A stretch of DNA of 64,000 nt, from the NCBI RefSeq assembly GCF_000744705.1, contig NZ_JQML01000001.1, forward strand, positions 5,838,017 to 5,902,016. The letters run 5' to 3'. Within the stretch, counting starts at the first letter, position 1, and each line of letters begins with the position of its first letter. Origin of the DNA: Streptacidiphilus albus JL83 (lineage in GTDB: Bacteria; Actinomycetota; Actinomycetes; Streptomycetales; Streptomycetaceae). Below, piece after piece: positions 17,887 through 25,949 of this stretch. The notes under the pieces are model-generated. The model was not told where the DNA came from and searched no databases. It saw nothing but the letters and a program-made list of their open reading frames with translations. The position numbers and the translations under genes are program-made.

Positions 17887-18672
17887 GTGAGCAGCAGTCT
17901 GGATGATTGGAAGCACTGGCGCGACGAGCGGGTGGTGGCCGCCCGCGCCCCGCACGGGCCGCTGGCGCTGACCGGCACCCACTGGTTGGCCGACCTGCGC
18001 GGCGGCGTGCCCGGGGTGCCCGGACGCTGGGAGCAGCAGGACAAGTGCGTCGTCCTCACCGCCGCCGCGCACGACGGCCTGGCGGTGGACGGCGTGGCGC
18101 TGGACGGTTCGGTGAAGCTCTGTCCGGACACCGCGCCCAAGCCCTCGGTGATAACCCACGGCGGCCGGAAGCTGATCCTGATCCTCCGCGACGGGGAGTA
18201 CGCGGTCCGGATCTACGACCCCGCCTCGGCGGCGCGCTCCGCCTTCGCCGGGATCGACGCCCACCCCTACGACGAGCAGTGGGCGCTTCCGGCCCGGTTC
18301 ACCGCCTACGACGAGGACCGCAGCGTCGGCGTCCGCAACGCGGACGGCCGCGAGCGGCCGCTGGAGCTGGCCGGGACGGTCGCGTTCACCGTGCCGGACT
18401 CCGGTGAGGAGCTCACCCTGCAGGTCAGCCGGGCCGGGGACGGCTCGCTCAGCGCGGTCTTCGCCGACGCCACCAGTGGCCGGGAGTCCTTCGGCTTCCG
18501 CTTCGTCTCCCTGGCCGCACCGGACCGGGACGGCGCGACCGTGCTCGACTTCAACCGCGCCTACCTGCCGCCGTGCGCCTTCGCCGACCACTTCATCTGC
18601 CCCTTCCCGCCCCCGGGCAACCGGCTCGCCGTCGCGGTCCCGGCCGGGGAGACCCACGTCTTCCAGCACTGA
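17887..18672 (+). CDS. DUF1684 family protein
   Basis: A 261-residue cytoplasmic protein of the DUF1684 family. The diagnostic C-terminal block is DFNRAYLPPCAFADHFICP followed by FPPPGNRL; the N-terminal WKHWRDERVVAARAPHGPLA is also typical. Biochemical function is unknown. The GTG start at 17887 is preceded by GGAGGCC. Two GGGAATAC motifs lie in the 233-bp upstream region. Confidence 0.85.
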   Translation: MSSSLDDWKHWRDERVVAARAPHGPLALTGTHWLADLRGGVPGVPGRWEQQDKCVVLTAAAHDGLAVDGVALDGSVKLCPDTAPKPSVITHGGRKLILILRDGEYAVRIYDPASAARSAFAGIDAHPYDEQWALPARFTAYDEDRSVGVRNADGRERPLELAGTVAFTVPDSGEELTLQVSRAGDGSLSAVFADATSGRESFGFRFVSLAAPDRDGATVLDFNRAYLPPCAFADHFICPFPPPGNRLAVAVPAGETHVFQH

Positions 18673-18748
18673 ACGGGGTTCGGGCCGGAGCGGCGTGACC
18701 GGAGCGAATTCCGGTGCGCAGGAGGCGGGGAGTGGGCAGACTCCGGGC

Positions 18749-19369
18749 ATGAGCGATCCGCTGCACGCCGCTGCTCCCCGGCCCGACTTCCTGACCAAGC
18801 CGGTGCTGGACGGGGACCTGGTCACCCTGCGGGTGGTCACCGCCGCCGACATCCCCGCCCTGCGCCCGCTCTGGGAGGAGCCGGAGTGCCGCCGGCTGAC
18901 GGGCAGTCATCCGCTGCCGCCGGAGGAGTCCGCCGAGGTCGCCGAGGCCAAGGTGGCGGCCTGGTACACCACCCGGGCCGGCCAGGACGACCGGCTGGAC
19001 CTGGCCGTCGTCGACCGGGCGGGCGGACTGGTGGTCGGCGAGGTGGTGCTGAACGAGTGGAGCCCCGGCAACGAGAGCTGCAGCTTCCGGATCGCCCTGG
19101 TGGCGGCGGGCCGGAACCGCGGCCTGGGCACCGAGGCGACCCGGTTGATCTGCGGCTACGGCTTCGAGAAGCTGGGCCTGCACCGGATCTCGCTGGAGGT
19201 GTACGCCTTCAATCCCAGGGCCCGCCGGGCCTATGAGAAGGCCGGCTTCGTGGTGGAGGGCGTGCTCAGGGATGCCCTGCTCTGGGAGGGCCGCTGGGTG
19301 GACTCCACCGCGATGTCGATCCTGGCCGCGGAATGGGAGCGGCACCGGGGGCACCCGGGGACCGGGTGA
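18749..19369 (+). CDS. GNAT-family N-acetyltransferase
   Basis: A 206-residue acetyltransferase of the RimJ/RimL type. The substrate-side strand VTLRVVTAADIPAL opens the fold; the acetyl-CoA loop is AAGRNRGLGTEATRLICGY and is followed by LHRISLEVYAFNPRARRAYEKAGF, a segment highly characteristic of the family. Substrate (protein N-terminus, antibiotic or small amine) cannot be told. The ATG at 18749 follows GGGAGTGGG; upstream frame is the shadow of the DUF1684 gene. Confidence 0.88.
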   Translation: MSDPLHAAAPRPDFLTKPVLDGDLVTLRVVTAADIPALRPLWEEPECRRLTGSHPLPPEESAEVAEAKVAAWYTTRAGQDDRLDLAVVDRAGGLVVGEVVLNEWSPGNESCSFRIALVAAGRNRGLGTEATRLICGYGFEKLGLHRISLEVYAFNPRARRAYEKAGFVVEGVLRDALLWEGRWVDSTAMSILAAEWERHRGHPGTG

Positions 19370-19438
19370 CGCGCATAATTGGCGTTCCAGGGACTCGCCC
19401 TGGGTTCCGGGACTCCAGTGGGCAGGAAGGCGGGCCGC

Positions 19439-20155
19439 GTGTCGGTCACCGATGAGGCCATCGCACGCATCAGGGAGATGATCGCCGAGGGGCGGCTCAA
19501 GCCCGGCGACCGACTGCCGAAGGAGGCGGACCTCGCCGCGCTGCTCGGCCTGTCGCGCAACTCGCTGCGCGAGGCGGTGCGCGCGCTCTCGCTGATCCAT
19601 GTGCTGGACGTCCGCCAGGGGGACGGGACGTATGTCACCGGCCTGGAGCCGGAGCGGCTGCTGGAGGCCGTGGGCTTCATGGTCGAACTGCGGCACGACA
19701 CCTCGCTGCTGGAGGTGTTCGAGGTCCGCCGGCTGCTGGAGCCGGCCGCCACGGCGCGGGCCGCCGAGCTGATCTCGGCCGAGCAGCTGGCGGAGCTGGA
19801 ACAGGAGCTGCTGCGCGCCGAAGGGGCGCACAGCGTGGAGGAACTGGTCGCCCACGACCTCGACTTCCACCGCATGATCGTCCAGGCGGCCGGGAACCAG
19901 GTGCTGTCCGCACTGCTGGTGCAGCTCAACTCGCCGACCGTGCGCGCCCGGGTGTGGCGCGGGCTGACCCAGGAGGGCGCGCTGGAGCGGACCCTGGCGG
20001 AGCACCGGGGGCTGGTCGCCGCGCTCCGCGCCGGGCGCGCGGACCTGGCGCACGCCTGCGCCATGGTCCACATCGCCGGGGTGGAGGAGTGGCTGCGCGC
20101 CTCGGTCGAGGCCGGTGAGCAGCCGCCCGCGTCCGGCGGCCCCTCGGTCGGGTAG
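19439..20155 (+). CDS. FadR-subfamily GntR transcriptional regulator (FCD domain)
   Basis: A 238-residue regulator. The winged helix occupies about residues 1-70 (KPGDRLPKEADLAALLGLSRNSLREAVRAL is spread over it), followed by an all-helical FCD ligand domain with the expected metal-site residues in EVRRLLEP, DLDFHRMIV and EHRGLVAAL. FCD regulators sense small carboxylates and usually repress a neighbouring catabolic gene; the fumarylacetoacetase-family gene 118 bp downstream is the likely target. I chose the GTG at 19439 because GAAGG precedes it; a GTG at 19418 is possible. Confidence 0.88.
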   Translation: MSVTDEAIARIREMIAEGRLKPGDRLPKEADLAALLGLSRNSLREAVRALSLIHVLDVRQGDGTYVTGLEPERLLEAVGFMVELRHDTSLLEVFEVRRLLEPAATARAAELISAEQLAELEQELLRAEGAHSVEELVAHDLDFHRMIVQAAGNQVLSALLVQLNSPTVRARVWRGLTQEGALERTLAEHRGLVAALRAGRADLAHACAMVHIAGVEEWLRASVEAGEQPPASGGPSVG

Positions 20156-20273
20156 GGCCGACTGTCCGGATGCCGGGCGAACCTGGACGAATTCGGTCGG
20201 GGTTGATATACATCGGATCTCTTGGCGGCGGTGGGCGACCGGACCGTCACGATCGCAAAGGTGGTGATGGCAG

Positions 20274-21149
20274 GTGCGATTCCTGCGAGTGGGGCCCCTC
20301 GGGGCGGAACGACCCGTACTTCTGGCCGACGGCGACGCCGACGGCGGGACGACCGGCTACGACCTGTCCCAGGTCACCGGTGAGATCGACGGCGCCTTCC
20401 TCGGGCGGCTGCTGGACGGCGCGGGCGCGGAGATCGCCGCCCTGGCCGCGCAGGGCGCACTGCCGGTGCTGGACCTGGCCGGGCAGCGGGTCGGCGCGCC
20501 GGTGGCCCGTCCCGGCAAGGTGGTCTGCATCGGTCTCAACTACCGGGACCACGCCGAGGAGACCGGGGCGGAACTGCCCGCCGAGCCGGTGATCTTCATG
20601 AAGGCCAGCAACACCGTCGTCGGCCCCGACGACGAGGTGCTGATCCCCAGGAACAGCGCCAAGACCGACTACGAGGTCGAGTTGGCCGTGGTCATCGGCC
20701 GCACCGCCCGCTACCTGGAGTCGCCGGAGGCGGCGGCCGGCGTCATCGCCGGCTACGCGCTCAGCAACGACGTCTCCGAGCGCGAGTTCCAGCTGGAGCG
20801 CGGCGGCACCTGGGACAAGGGCAAGTCCTGCGAGACCTTCAACCCGCTGGGCCCGTGGCTGGTGGACGCGGACGCGGTCGGCGACCCGCAGCGGCTCGGC
20901 CTGCGGACCGTGGTCAACGGCGAGTCCCGGCAGGACGGCAGCACCGCCGACATGATCTTCCCGGTGCACCACCTGGTCTGGTACGTCAGCCAGTTCCTGG
21001 TGCTGGAGCCCGGCGACATCATCAACACCGGCACTCCGGCGGGCGTGGCGCTCGGCAGGCCCGGCACGCCGTTCCTGCAGCCCGGCGACGTCATGGAGCT
21101 GGAGATCGACGGCCTGGGCCGGCAGCGCCAGGTGCTCGGCAAGGCGTGA
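20274..21149 (+). CDS. Fumarylacetoacetate hydrolase family protein
   Basis: A 291-residue enzyme of the FAH superfamily. The core begins at VVCIGLNYRDHAEETG; the metal-binding acidic residues lie in DYEVELAVVIGR and YALSNDVSERE; the C-terminal GDIINTGTPAGVALG is typical. Members hydrolyse or decarboxylate 2-keto acids, for example 2-keto-3-deoxy-sugar acids or acylpyruvates. With an FCD regulator immediately upstream, a sugar-acid or ureidoglycolate-like substrate is plausible but unproven. GTG start at 20274 after GGTGGTGATGG. Confidence 0.88.
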   Translation: MRFLRVGPLGAERPVLLADGDADGGTTGYDLSQVTGEIDGAFLGRLLDGAGAEIAALAAQGALPVLDLAGQRVGAPVARPGKVVCIGLNYRDHAEETGAELPAEPVIFMKASNTVVGPDDEVLIPRNSAKTDYEVELAVVIGRTARYLESPEAAAGVIAGYALSNDVSEREFQLERGGTWDKGKSCETFNPLGPWLVDADAVGDPQRLGLRTVVNGESRQDGSTADMIFPVHHLVWYVSQFLVLEPGDIINTGTPAGVALGRPGTPFLQPGDVMELEIDGLGRQRQVLGKA

Positions 21150-21175
21150 GGCGCGCCGCCTGAGGCGGCAGGCCG

Positions 21176-21218
21176 GACGGAGGGCGGGTGGGACGCGGCG
21201 TCCCACCCGCCCTCCGTC
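21176..21218. terminator. Long perfect terminator hairpin
   Basis: A 21-bp perfect inverted repeat (21176-21196 and 21198-21218) with a single base between the arms, so in RNA a stem of about 18 bp with a short loop. It lies between the convergent FAH-family gene (stop 21149) and the TetR gene (stop 21276) and probably ends both transcripts. Confidence 0.88.
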
Positions 21219-21275
21219 GTCCGCGGCTATTGGTGAATCCACCAAATCGCCGCAGACATCGGATGTGTTGCTCCG

Positions 21276-22178
21276 TCAGTCCGGTGACTCGCCGGTAGCT
21301 TCGGGCTCGGACTCGGGCCCGGGGCGGGGCTCGGCGCCCGGTGCGAGCAGCAGTCGGCCGATCCGGGAGGCCAGTCGCAGTCCAAGCCCGTCGTCGGCCG
21401 AGTGGGTGATCATCCGCCGCAGCACCCGGTCGCACTGCGGATCGTGCAGCGCCGCACCGGCGAACATCACCACGAACTCGTCCACCAGCCAGTCCCGCAG
21501 CTCGGCCGCCGTGCCGACGCCGGCGCCCGCGGCGTTGCCGGCGCCCCGGTCGGCCGCCCCGCGCCGGCTGTCGTCCAGCCAGGTCAGCGCGCTGACCTCG
21601 ACCACCGAGATCCAGGAACGGATCATCAGGTTGAGCCGGGGCCCGGGCTGCTCCACCCCGAGCTGTTCGACGATGCTGTTGTAGGCCGCCCGGCGCACCT
21701 CGTCCACGATCGCCGTGGTCCGCTCGTTCTCGGCGGCCGAGCCGCCGCGCAGCAGTGCGCCGTAGCCGGCCGCGTACTCGCCGACGAAGGTGAAGTAGCG
21801 GTCCAGGACGTGGCCGAGGCGCTCCGCCGGCGTGCCCCGGGTCGGCTCGACGAACCGCGAGGCCAGCTCCTCGGCCGCGCTGCGCAGCGCGGCCTCGTAC
21901 AACTGCTGCTTGCCGCCCGGGAAGTAGCGGTAGACCAGCGGCCGCGAGGCCTCCGCGGCGGCGGCCACGTCGTCGAGCGAGACCTCCTCCGGCGCATGTC
22001 TGCTGAAGAGCTCCAGTGCCACCGCGATCAGCTGCTCCCGGCGCTGCTGCACCGGCAGCCGCCGGTAGGGTCCGCGCCGCGCCCGCTGGGCGCGCTCGCC
22101 GGATCCGGGGCCCGCGTCCGTCGGCGTCGCTGCTGCGTCCGCCGGAGTGGACACGGGGTCTGCGGTAGGGGCGTCCAT
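21276..22178 (-). CDS. TetR-family transcriptional regulator
   Basis: A 300-residue TetR regulator, longer than usual because of a Pro/Ala-rich N-terminal extension of about 45 residues and an acidic tail. The DNA-binding domain is RREQLIAVALELFSRHAPEEVSLDDVAAAA with recognition helix SRPLVYRYFPGGK. The ligand domain is not recognised. It lies 69 bases downstream of the AurF-type oxygenase gene on the same strand, and probably controls that gene; arms of a long inverted repeat flank the oxygenase promoter. ATG at 22178 chosen because GGGTGGGG precedes it. Confidence 0.87.
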   Translation of the reverse strand: MDAPTADPVSTPADAAATPTDAGPGSGERAQRARRGPYRRLPVQQRREQLIAVALELFSRHAPEEVSLDDVAAAAEASRPLVYRYFPGGKQQLYEAALRSAAEELASRFVEPTRGTPAERLGHVLDRYFTFVGEYAAGYGALLRGGSAAENERTTAIVDEVRRAAYNSIVEQLGVEQPGPRLNLMIRSWISVVEVSALTWLDDSRRGAADRGAGNAAGAGVGTAAELRDWLVDEFVVMFAGAALHDPQCDRVLRRMITHSADDGLGLRLASRIGRLLLAPGAEPRPGPESEPEATGESPD

Positions 22179-22247
22179 GAGCCCCACCCTACGTGTCGTG
22201 CCCGTTGCCGGTGGGCAGGGCCCCGGAAGGGCTCGGCACCGGGGTGG

Positions 22248-23162
22248 TCAGCGGGTGAGCAGGCCGGAGCGGCGCCAGGCGGCCCGGTCCAGCGCGCTGT
22301 GGATGATGCCGATCTCCTCCAGGAACTCGGTCAGCTTCTCCGCCGACCAGCGCATGGTCTCCCGCCGGTGCTCGCTCTCCCGGGCCTGGCGCACGGCCGT
22401 CGACACGTCCAGTCCGACCGAGGCGTAGACCGCCGGGCTGACCAGGGCGCGGGCCACCACCACCGAGGCCTCGCCGGAGACGGTGCGGGTCAACTGCCGC
22501 TCCCAGGCCGGGCAGGTCGCCATCTGCCGCCGCAACTCCTCGCGGGCGTAGCGGACGTGCCGGGCCTCCTCCACCACGTGGATCCGGGTGATGCCGCGGA
22601 CCAGCGGCTGCACCGTCGGGTCGGGGAAGGTCTGCCGCTGGAACCGGTCCAGGATCTCCTCCACCAGCAGCGTCGCGGTGAAGGCGCCGGGGGTGGTCGC
22701 CGTCGTCTTCAGCACCCGGCCGAGGAAGCGGGTGACATTGCCGGGGCGGTAGTACGGGGTGCCGAGCTTGGTCACCATCCGGGCGAACATCCGCGAGTGC
22801 CGGCACTCGTCGGCCATCTCGGTGAGGGCGTAGGAGACGTGGCTGGTACGCGGGTCGAGGTCGTAGATGTGCCGGGTCAGCAGCTGCATCAGGATCACCT
22901 CGAACCAGACCCCGGCCGAGGCCAGGCTCGCGGCCTCGTGGCGGGAGAGCTCGATCCGCTGCTCCTCGGACATCCGCTGCCAGAGCGGGGTGCCGTAGAG
23001 CGAGACCAGTTGCTCCGGCAGGAACCAGAGGCCGGTCTCCAGCGGGGCCTCCCAGTCCAGCTCGGTCTCGGGGTCGTAGGAGTGCTTGGCCGAGGCCGCC
23101 AGCAGTCGGTCGGCGACCTGCTCACGGTCCTTCAGCAGCATTGCTGCGCCGTTGCGTTCCAT
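22248..23162 (-). CDS. AurF-type di-iron oxygenase
   Basis: A 304-residue helical protein of the AurF (p-aminobenzoate N-oxygenase) family. Four metal-ligand motifs are present in order: the SRHEAAS helix, EMADECRHSRMF (ExxxH), VEEILDRF and HVVEEARHVRY (ExxH). Such enzymes bind two irons and oxidise amines or other substrates with O2. There is no biosynthetic cluster next to it, so a housekeeping or stress role is as likely as secondary metabolism. Followed by a TetR gene. The ATG at 23162 is 145 bp from the divergent rhomboid-like gene. Confidence 0.87.
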   Translation of the reverse strand: MERNGAAMLLKDREQVADRLLAASAKHSYDPETELDWEAPLETGLWFLPEQLVSLYGTPLWQRMSEEQRIELSRHEAASLASAGVWFEVILMQLLTRHIYDLDPRTSHVSYALTEMADECRHSRMFARMVTKLGTPYYRPGNVTRFLGRVLKTTATTPGAFTATLLVEEILDRFQRQTFPDPTVQPLVRGITRIHVVEEARHVRYAREELRRQMATCPAWERQLTRTVSGEASVVVARALVSPAVYASVGLDVSTAVRQARESEHRRETMRWSAEKLTEFLEEIGIIHSALDRAAWRRSGLLTR

Positions 23163-23172
23163 GCCGCACCCT

Positions 23173-23269
23173 CTTCTCCCTGGTAAGCCGACTTCCTCTT
23201 ATGAGACTCCATGTCAGTAAGGACGTCAATCCCCTGGCTCCCGACTCCCTGTCTCTTACCTGGGAGAAG
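23173..23269. promoter_or_regulatory. Pair of 15-bp inverted arms across a divergent promoter region
   Basis: CTTCTCCCTGGTAAG (23173-23187) and CTTACCTGGGAGAAG (23255-23269) are reverse complements at 14 of 15 positions and lie 67 bases apart, just inside the oxygenase start on one side and before the rhomboid-like start on the other. Between them lies ATGTCAGTAAGGAC. This arrangement suits a regulator, probably the nearby TetR protein, binding two sites. Confidence 0.5.
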
Positions 23270-23307
23270 TGCGGGCCTCGGCGGCCGGGCCGCCCCCGCG
23301 TCGCAGA

Positions 23308-24093
23308 ATGACCACCATGACGACCGAAGAACCCGCAGCCCAGGACCGGCCGAGCGGCCCCGCCCCCGGCCCCGACGGCAGGGGCGGAGCCCGGGACGGC
23401 GGCGTCCACCGCTCGCGGGCACGCCGCTGGGCGGGCGCGGTGGTCGACTGGGTGCGGTACGCCCCCGGCACCTACCTGTGGCTGCTGATCCTCGGCGCCA
23501 ACACCTTCGCGCTGGTCCGGATGTCGCCGCGGTTCCGGAAGTACTTCCTGATCACCCACAGCACCAACCTGCTCGAACTCGGGCGACACCCGATCAAGGT
23601 CCTGATCGCCAGCGCCTTCTGGACCGAGACGCCCAGCTTCCTGTTCTGGTTCGTGATCTTCACCCTGTTCCACGCCCCGGTGGAGCGCTGGCTCGGCACC
23701 TGGCGCTGGCTGGCGGTGGTCGCCATCGCCCACATCGGCGCCACCCTGGTCAGCGAGGGGGCGGTGGCGTTGCTGATCGACGCCAACGACCTGCCCGCCC
23801 GTACCGCCCACACCATCGACATCGGCGTCAGCTACGCGCTCTCCGGCTCGGTCGGCGTCCTCACCTACTTCTTCGCCCGCCCGCTGCGCTGGTACTACCT
23901 CGGCGGGACCGCCCTCTTCTACCTGTTCCTGCTCGCGGCCTACCAGGACTTCACCAACCTCGGCCATCTGACGGCCTATCTGCTGGGCCTGGCCTGCTAC
24001 CCGATCGCCCGGGGCGTCCCCGGCGGGGACTGGTACCCCCGGGCATTCGACCGATGGGCACCTGTCGCCCGGATCCTCGGTCGGCCAGGATGA
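23308..24093 (+). CDS. Rhomboid-like membrane protein
   Basis: A 261-residue protein with about six TM helices that matches actinobacterial rhomboid-like proteins. After a polar 45-residue N-terminus come WVRYAPGTYLWLLILGANTF, a segment with FWTETPSFLFWFVIFTLFHAP, then DIGVSYALSGSVG and finally NLGHLTAYLLGL. A Ser in DIGVSYA and a His in LGHLTAY sit where the rhomboid Ser-His dyad would be, so protease activity is possible but not certain. Its stop overlaps the start of the DUF885 gene (ATGA). ATG at 23308 chosen; no clear ribosome binding site. Confidence 0.75.
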   Translation: MTTMTTEEPAAQDRPSGPAPGPDGRGGARDGGVHRSRARRWAGAVVDWVRYAPGTYLWLLILGANTFALVRMSPRFRKYFLITHSTNLLELGRHPIKVLIASAFWTETPSFLFWFVIFTLFHAPVERWLGTWRWLAVVAIAHIGATLVSEGAVALLIDANDLPARTAHTIDIGVSYALSGSVGVLTYFFARPLRWYYLGGTALFYLFLLAAYQDFTNLGHLTAYLLGLACYPIARGVPGGDWYPRAFDRWAPVARILGRPG

Positions 24094-25808
24094 CCTTCAT
24101 GGCTGACACAACCTTCACCCTCACGCCTCGGCAGATCGCCGACGCCTACCTGGACGCGCTGGTCGCCCACAACCCGGGCGTGGCCGCCGAACTCGGTCTC
24201 AATCTCGACGACGAACGCCAACCCGACCTGTCCCCGGCAGGCTTCGAGGCCGAGGCGGAACTGGCCAGGCAGGCCCTCGCCGCCCTCGACGCGCTGGACC
24301 CCGGCTACCTCGACCAGGAGGCAGCCGGCTTCGAGGCCGCCGAGGCCGCCTGCGCCCGGCTGCTGCGGGAGCGGCTCACCGCCCAACTCGCGGTCCATGA
24401 CGCCGGGGACCACTTCCGCTCGCTGAACAACATCGAATGCCCACTGCACCTCGTCCGCGGCATCTTCGACTTCATGCCGACCGCCACCGACGGCGACTGG
24501 GCCGTCGTCGCAGGCCGACTGCGCAATGTCGCCGGCGCCCTCCGGGGCTACCGGGCCACCCTGGAGGAGGGAGTGCGCCGCGGGCTGCTCTCCGGACCGC
24601 GCCAGGTCGTGACCGTGACCGGCCAGTTGAGCAGCTGGATCGGCGAGGACGACGGCGAGGGCGGCAACTGGTTCGCCGGCTTCGCCGCCTCGGGTCCCGA
24701 CGGCCGCCGGGCCGAACTGGACTCCGCCGCCGCGCAGGCCACCGCCGCCGTCGGCGAGTTCCGCGACTGGCTGCGCGACACCTATGCCCCCGCCGCCGCC
24801 GGCGCCCCGGACATCGCCGGACGCGAGCTCTATGTCCGCTCCGCGCGCCGGCAGACCGGGGCCGACCTGGACCTGGACGAGGCCTACAGCTGGGCCTGGA
24901 CCGAGTTCAACCGGCTGGAGGAGCAGCAGCGGGCCCTGGCCGAGCAGGTGCTCCCGGGCGCGACCCCGCTCCAGGCGCTGGAGCACCTGGAGCAGAACGG
25001 CCCGTCGGTCAAGGGCGTCGAGGGCGTCCGGGTCTGGCTGCAGCAGATCATGGACGGTGCCATCGAGGCACTCGACGGCACCCACTTCGACCTGGCCGGC
25101 CCGCTGCGCGAGGTGCAGGCGATGATCGCCCCGGCCGGGGCCGCCGCCGCGCCCTACTACAGCGCCCCGAGCCTGGACTTCAGCCGTCCCGGGCAGACCT
25201 GGCTGCCGACCCTGGGCCGCGAGACGTTCCCCACCTGGCAGCTGGTCAGCACCTGGTACCACGAGGGCGTTCCCGGCCACCATCTGCACCTCACCCAGCG
25301 GATGCGCTGCGCCGAGCAGCTGTCCCGCTACCAGACCACCATCGGCAACGTCAGCGCCGAGGTCGAGGGCTGGGCGCTCTACGCCGAGCGGCTGATGGAC
25401 GAGCTCGGCTTCTTCGCCGACCCGGGTCACCGGATGGGCTTCCTGGACGAGCAGATGCTGCGCACCATCCGGGTCATCATCGACATCGGCATGCACCTGG
25501 AGCTGGAGATCCCGGCCGAGTCCCCGTTCCACCCCGGCGAGCGCTGGACCCCGGAGCTGGCGACCGAGTTCTTCGCCGACTACAACGGCAGCCCGGCCGC
25601 GATGCGCGAGAGCGAGATCACCCGCTACCTGGGCTGGCCGGGGCAGGCCATCGGCTACAAGCTCGGCGAGCGCGCCTGGCTGCGCGGCCGGGAGGAGGCC
25701 CGTCGGACGCACGGCGCCGACTTCGACCTCAAGACCTGGCACATGAAGGCGCTCTCGCAGGGCGGCTGCGGACTGGACGAACTGACGTCCCGCCTCGCCG
25801 CGCTCTGA
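24090..25808 (+). CDS. DUF885 family metallopeptidase-like protein
   Basis: A 572-residue protein of the DUF885 family, which has a gluzincin-like fold. The metal site is expected in WYHEGVPGHHLHL (HExxxxHH variant), with a downstream EGWALYAERLMDELG contributing the third ligand. No signal peptide is present, so it should act in the cytoplasm. The ATG at 24090 overlaps the rhomboid-like stop by four bases, indicating translational coupling; an internal ATG at 24099 is the alternative. Substrate unknown. Confidence 0.85.
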   Translation: MTFMADTTFTLTPRQIADAYLDALVAHNPGVAAELGLNLDDERQPDLSPAGFEAEAELARQALAALDALDPGYLDQEAAGFEAAEAACARLLRERLTAQLAVHDAGDHFRSLNNIECPLHLVRGIFDFMPTATDGDWAVVAGRLRNVAGALRGYRATLEEGVRRGLLSGPRQVVTVTGQLSSWIGEDDGEGGNWFAGFAASGPDGRRAELDSAAAQATAAVGEFRDWLRDTYAPAAAGAPDIAGRELYVRSARRQTGADLDLDEAYSWAWTEFNRLEEQQRALAEQVLPGATPLQALEHLEQNGPSVKGVEGVRVWLQQIMDGAIEALDGTHFDLAGPLREVQAMIAPAGAAAAPYYSAPSLDFSRPGQTWLPTLGRETFPTWQLVSTWYHEGVPGHHLHLTQRMRCAEQLSRYQTTIGNVSAEVEGWALYAERLMDELGFFADPGHRMGFLDEQMLRTIRVIIDIGMHLELEIPAESPFHPGERWTPELATEFFADYNGSPAAMRESEITRYLGWPGQAIGYKLGERAWLRGREEARRTHGADFDLKTWHMKALSQGGCGLDELTSRLAAL

Positions 25809-25818
25809 CCCCGGATCA

Positions 25819-25840
25819 GGACTGCGCCGTACGGCGGTCC
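25819..25840 (+). terminator. Possible terminator hairpin after DUF885
   Basis: GGAC at 25819-25822 and GTCC at 25837-25840 bracket the palindrome CGCCGTACGGCG with a two-base bulge. Position 11 bases after the stop suits a weak terminator; there is no T-run. Confidence 0.35.
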
Positions 25841-25949
25841 CGGCCGACCCGATCACGGTGCCGTCGCGTGCCAAAGTCGGGCGAGTCGGGACCGCTGTCG
25901 CCCCCGTGCTCTAACGTGGCTGCGACGACTCGCCGCAGGAGGGTGACCG

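Noticed and set aside
22248..23162. Part of a secondary-metabolite gene cluster around the AurF-type oxygenase
   Set aside because: No PKS, NRPS, terpene, RiPP or aminobenzoate genes are found on either side.
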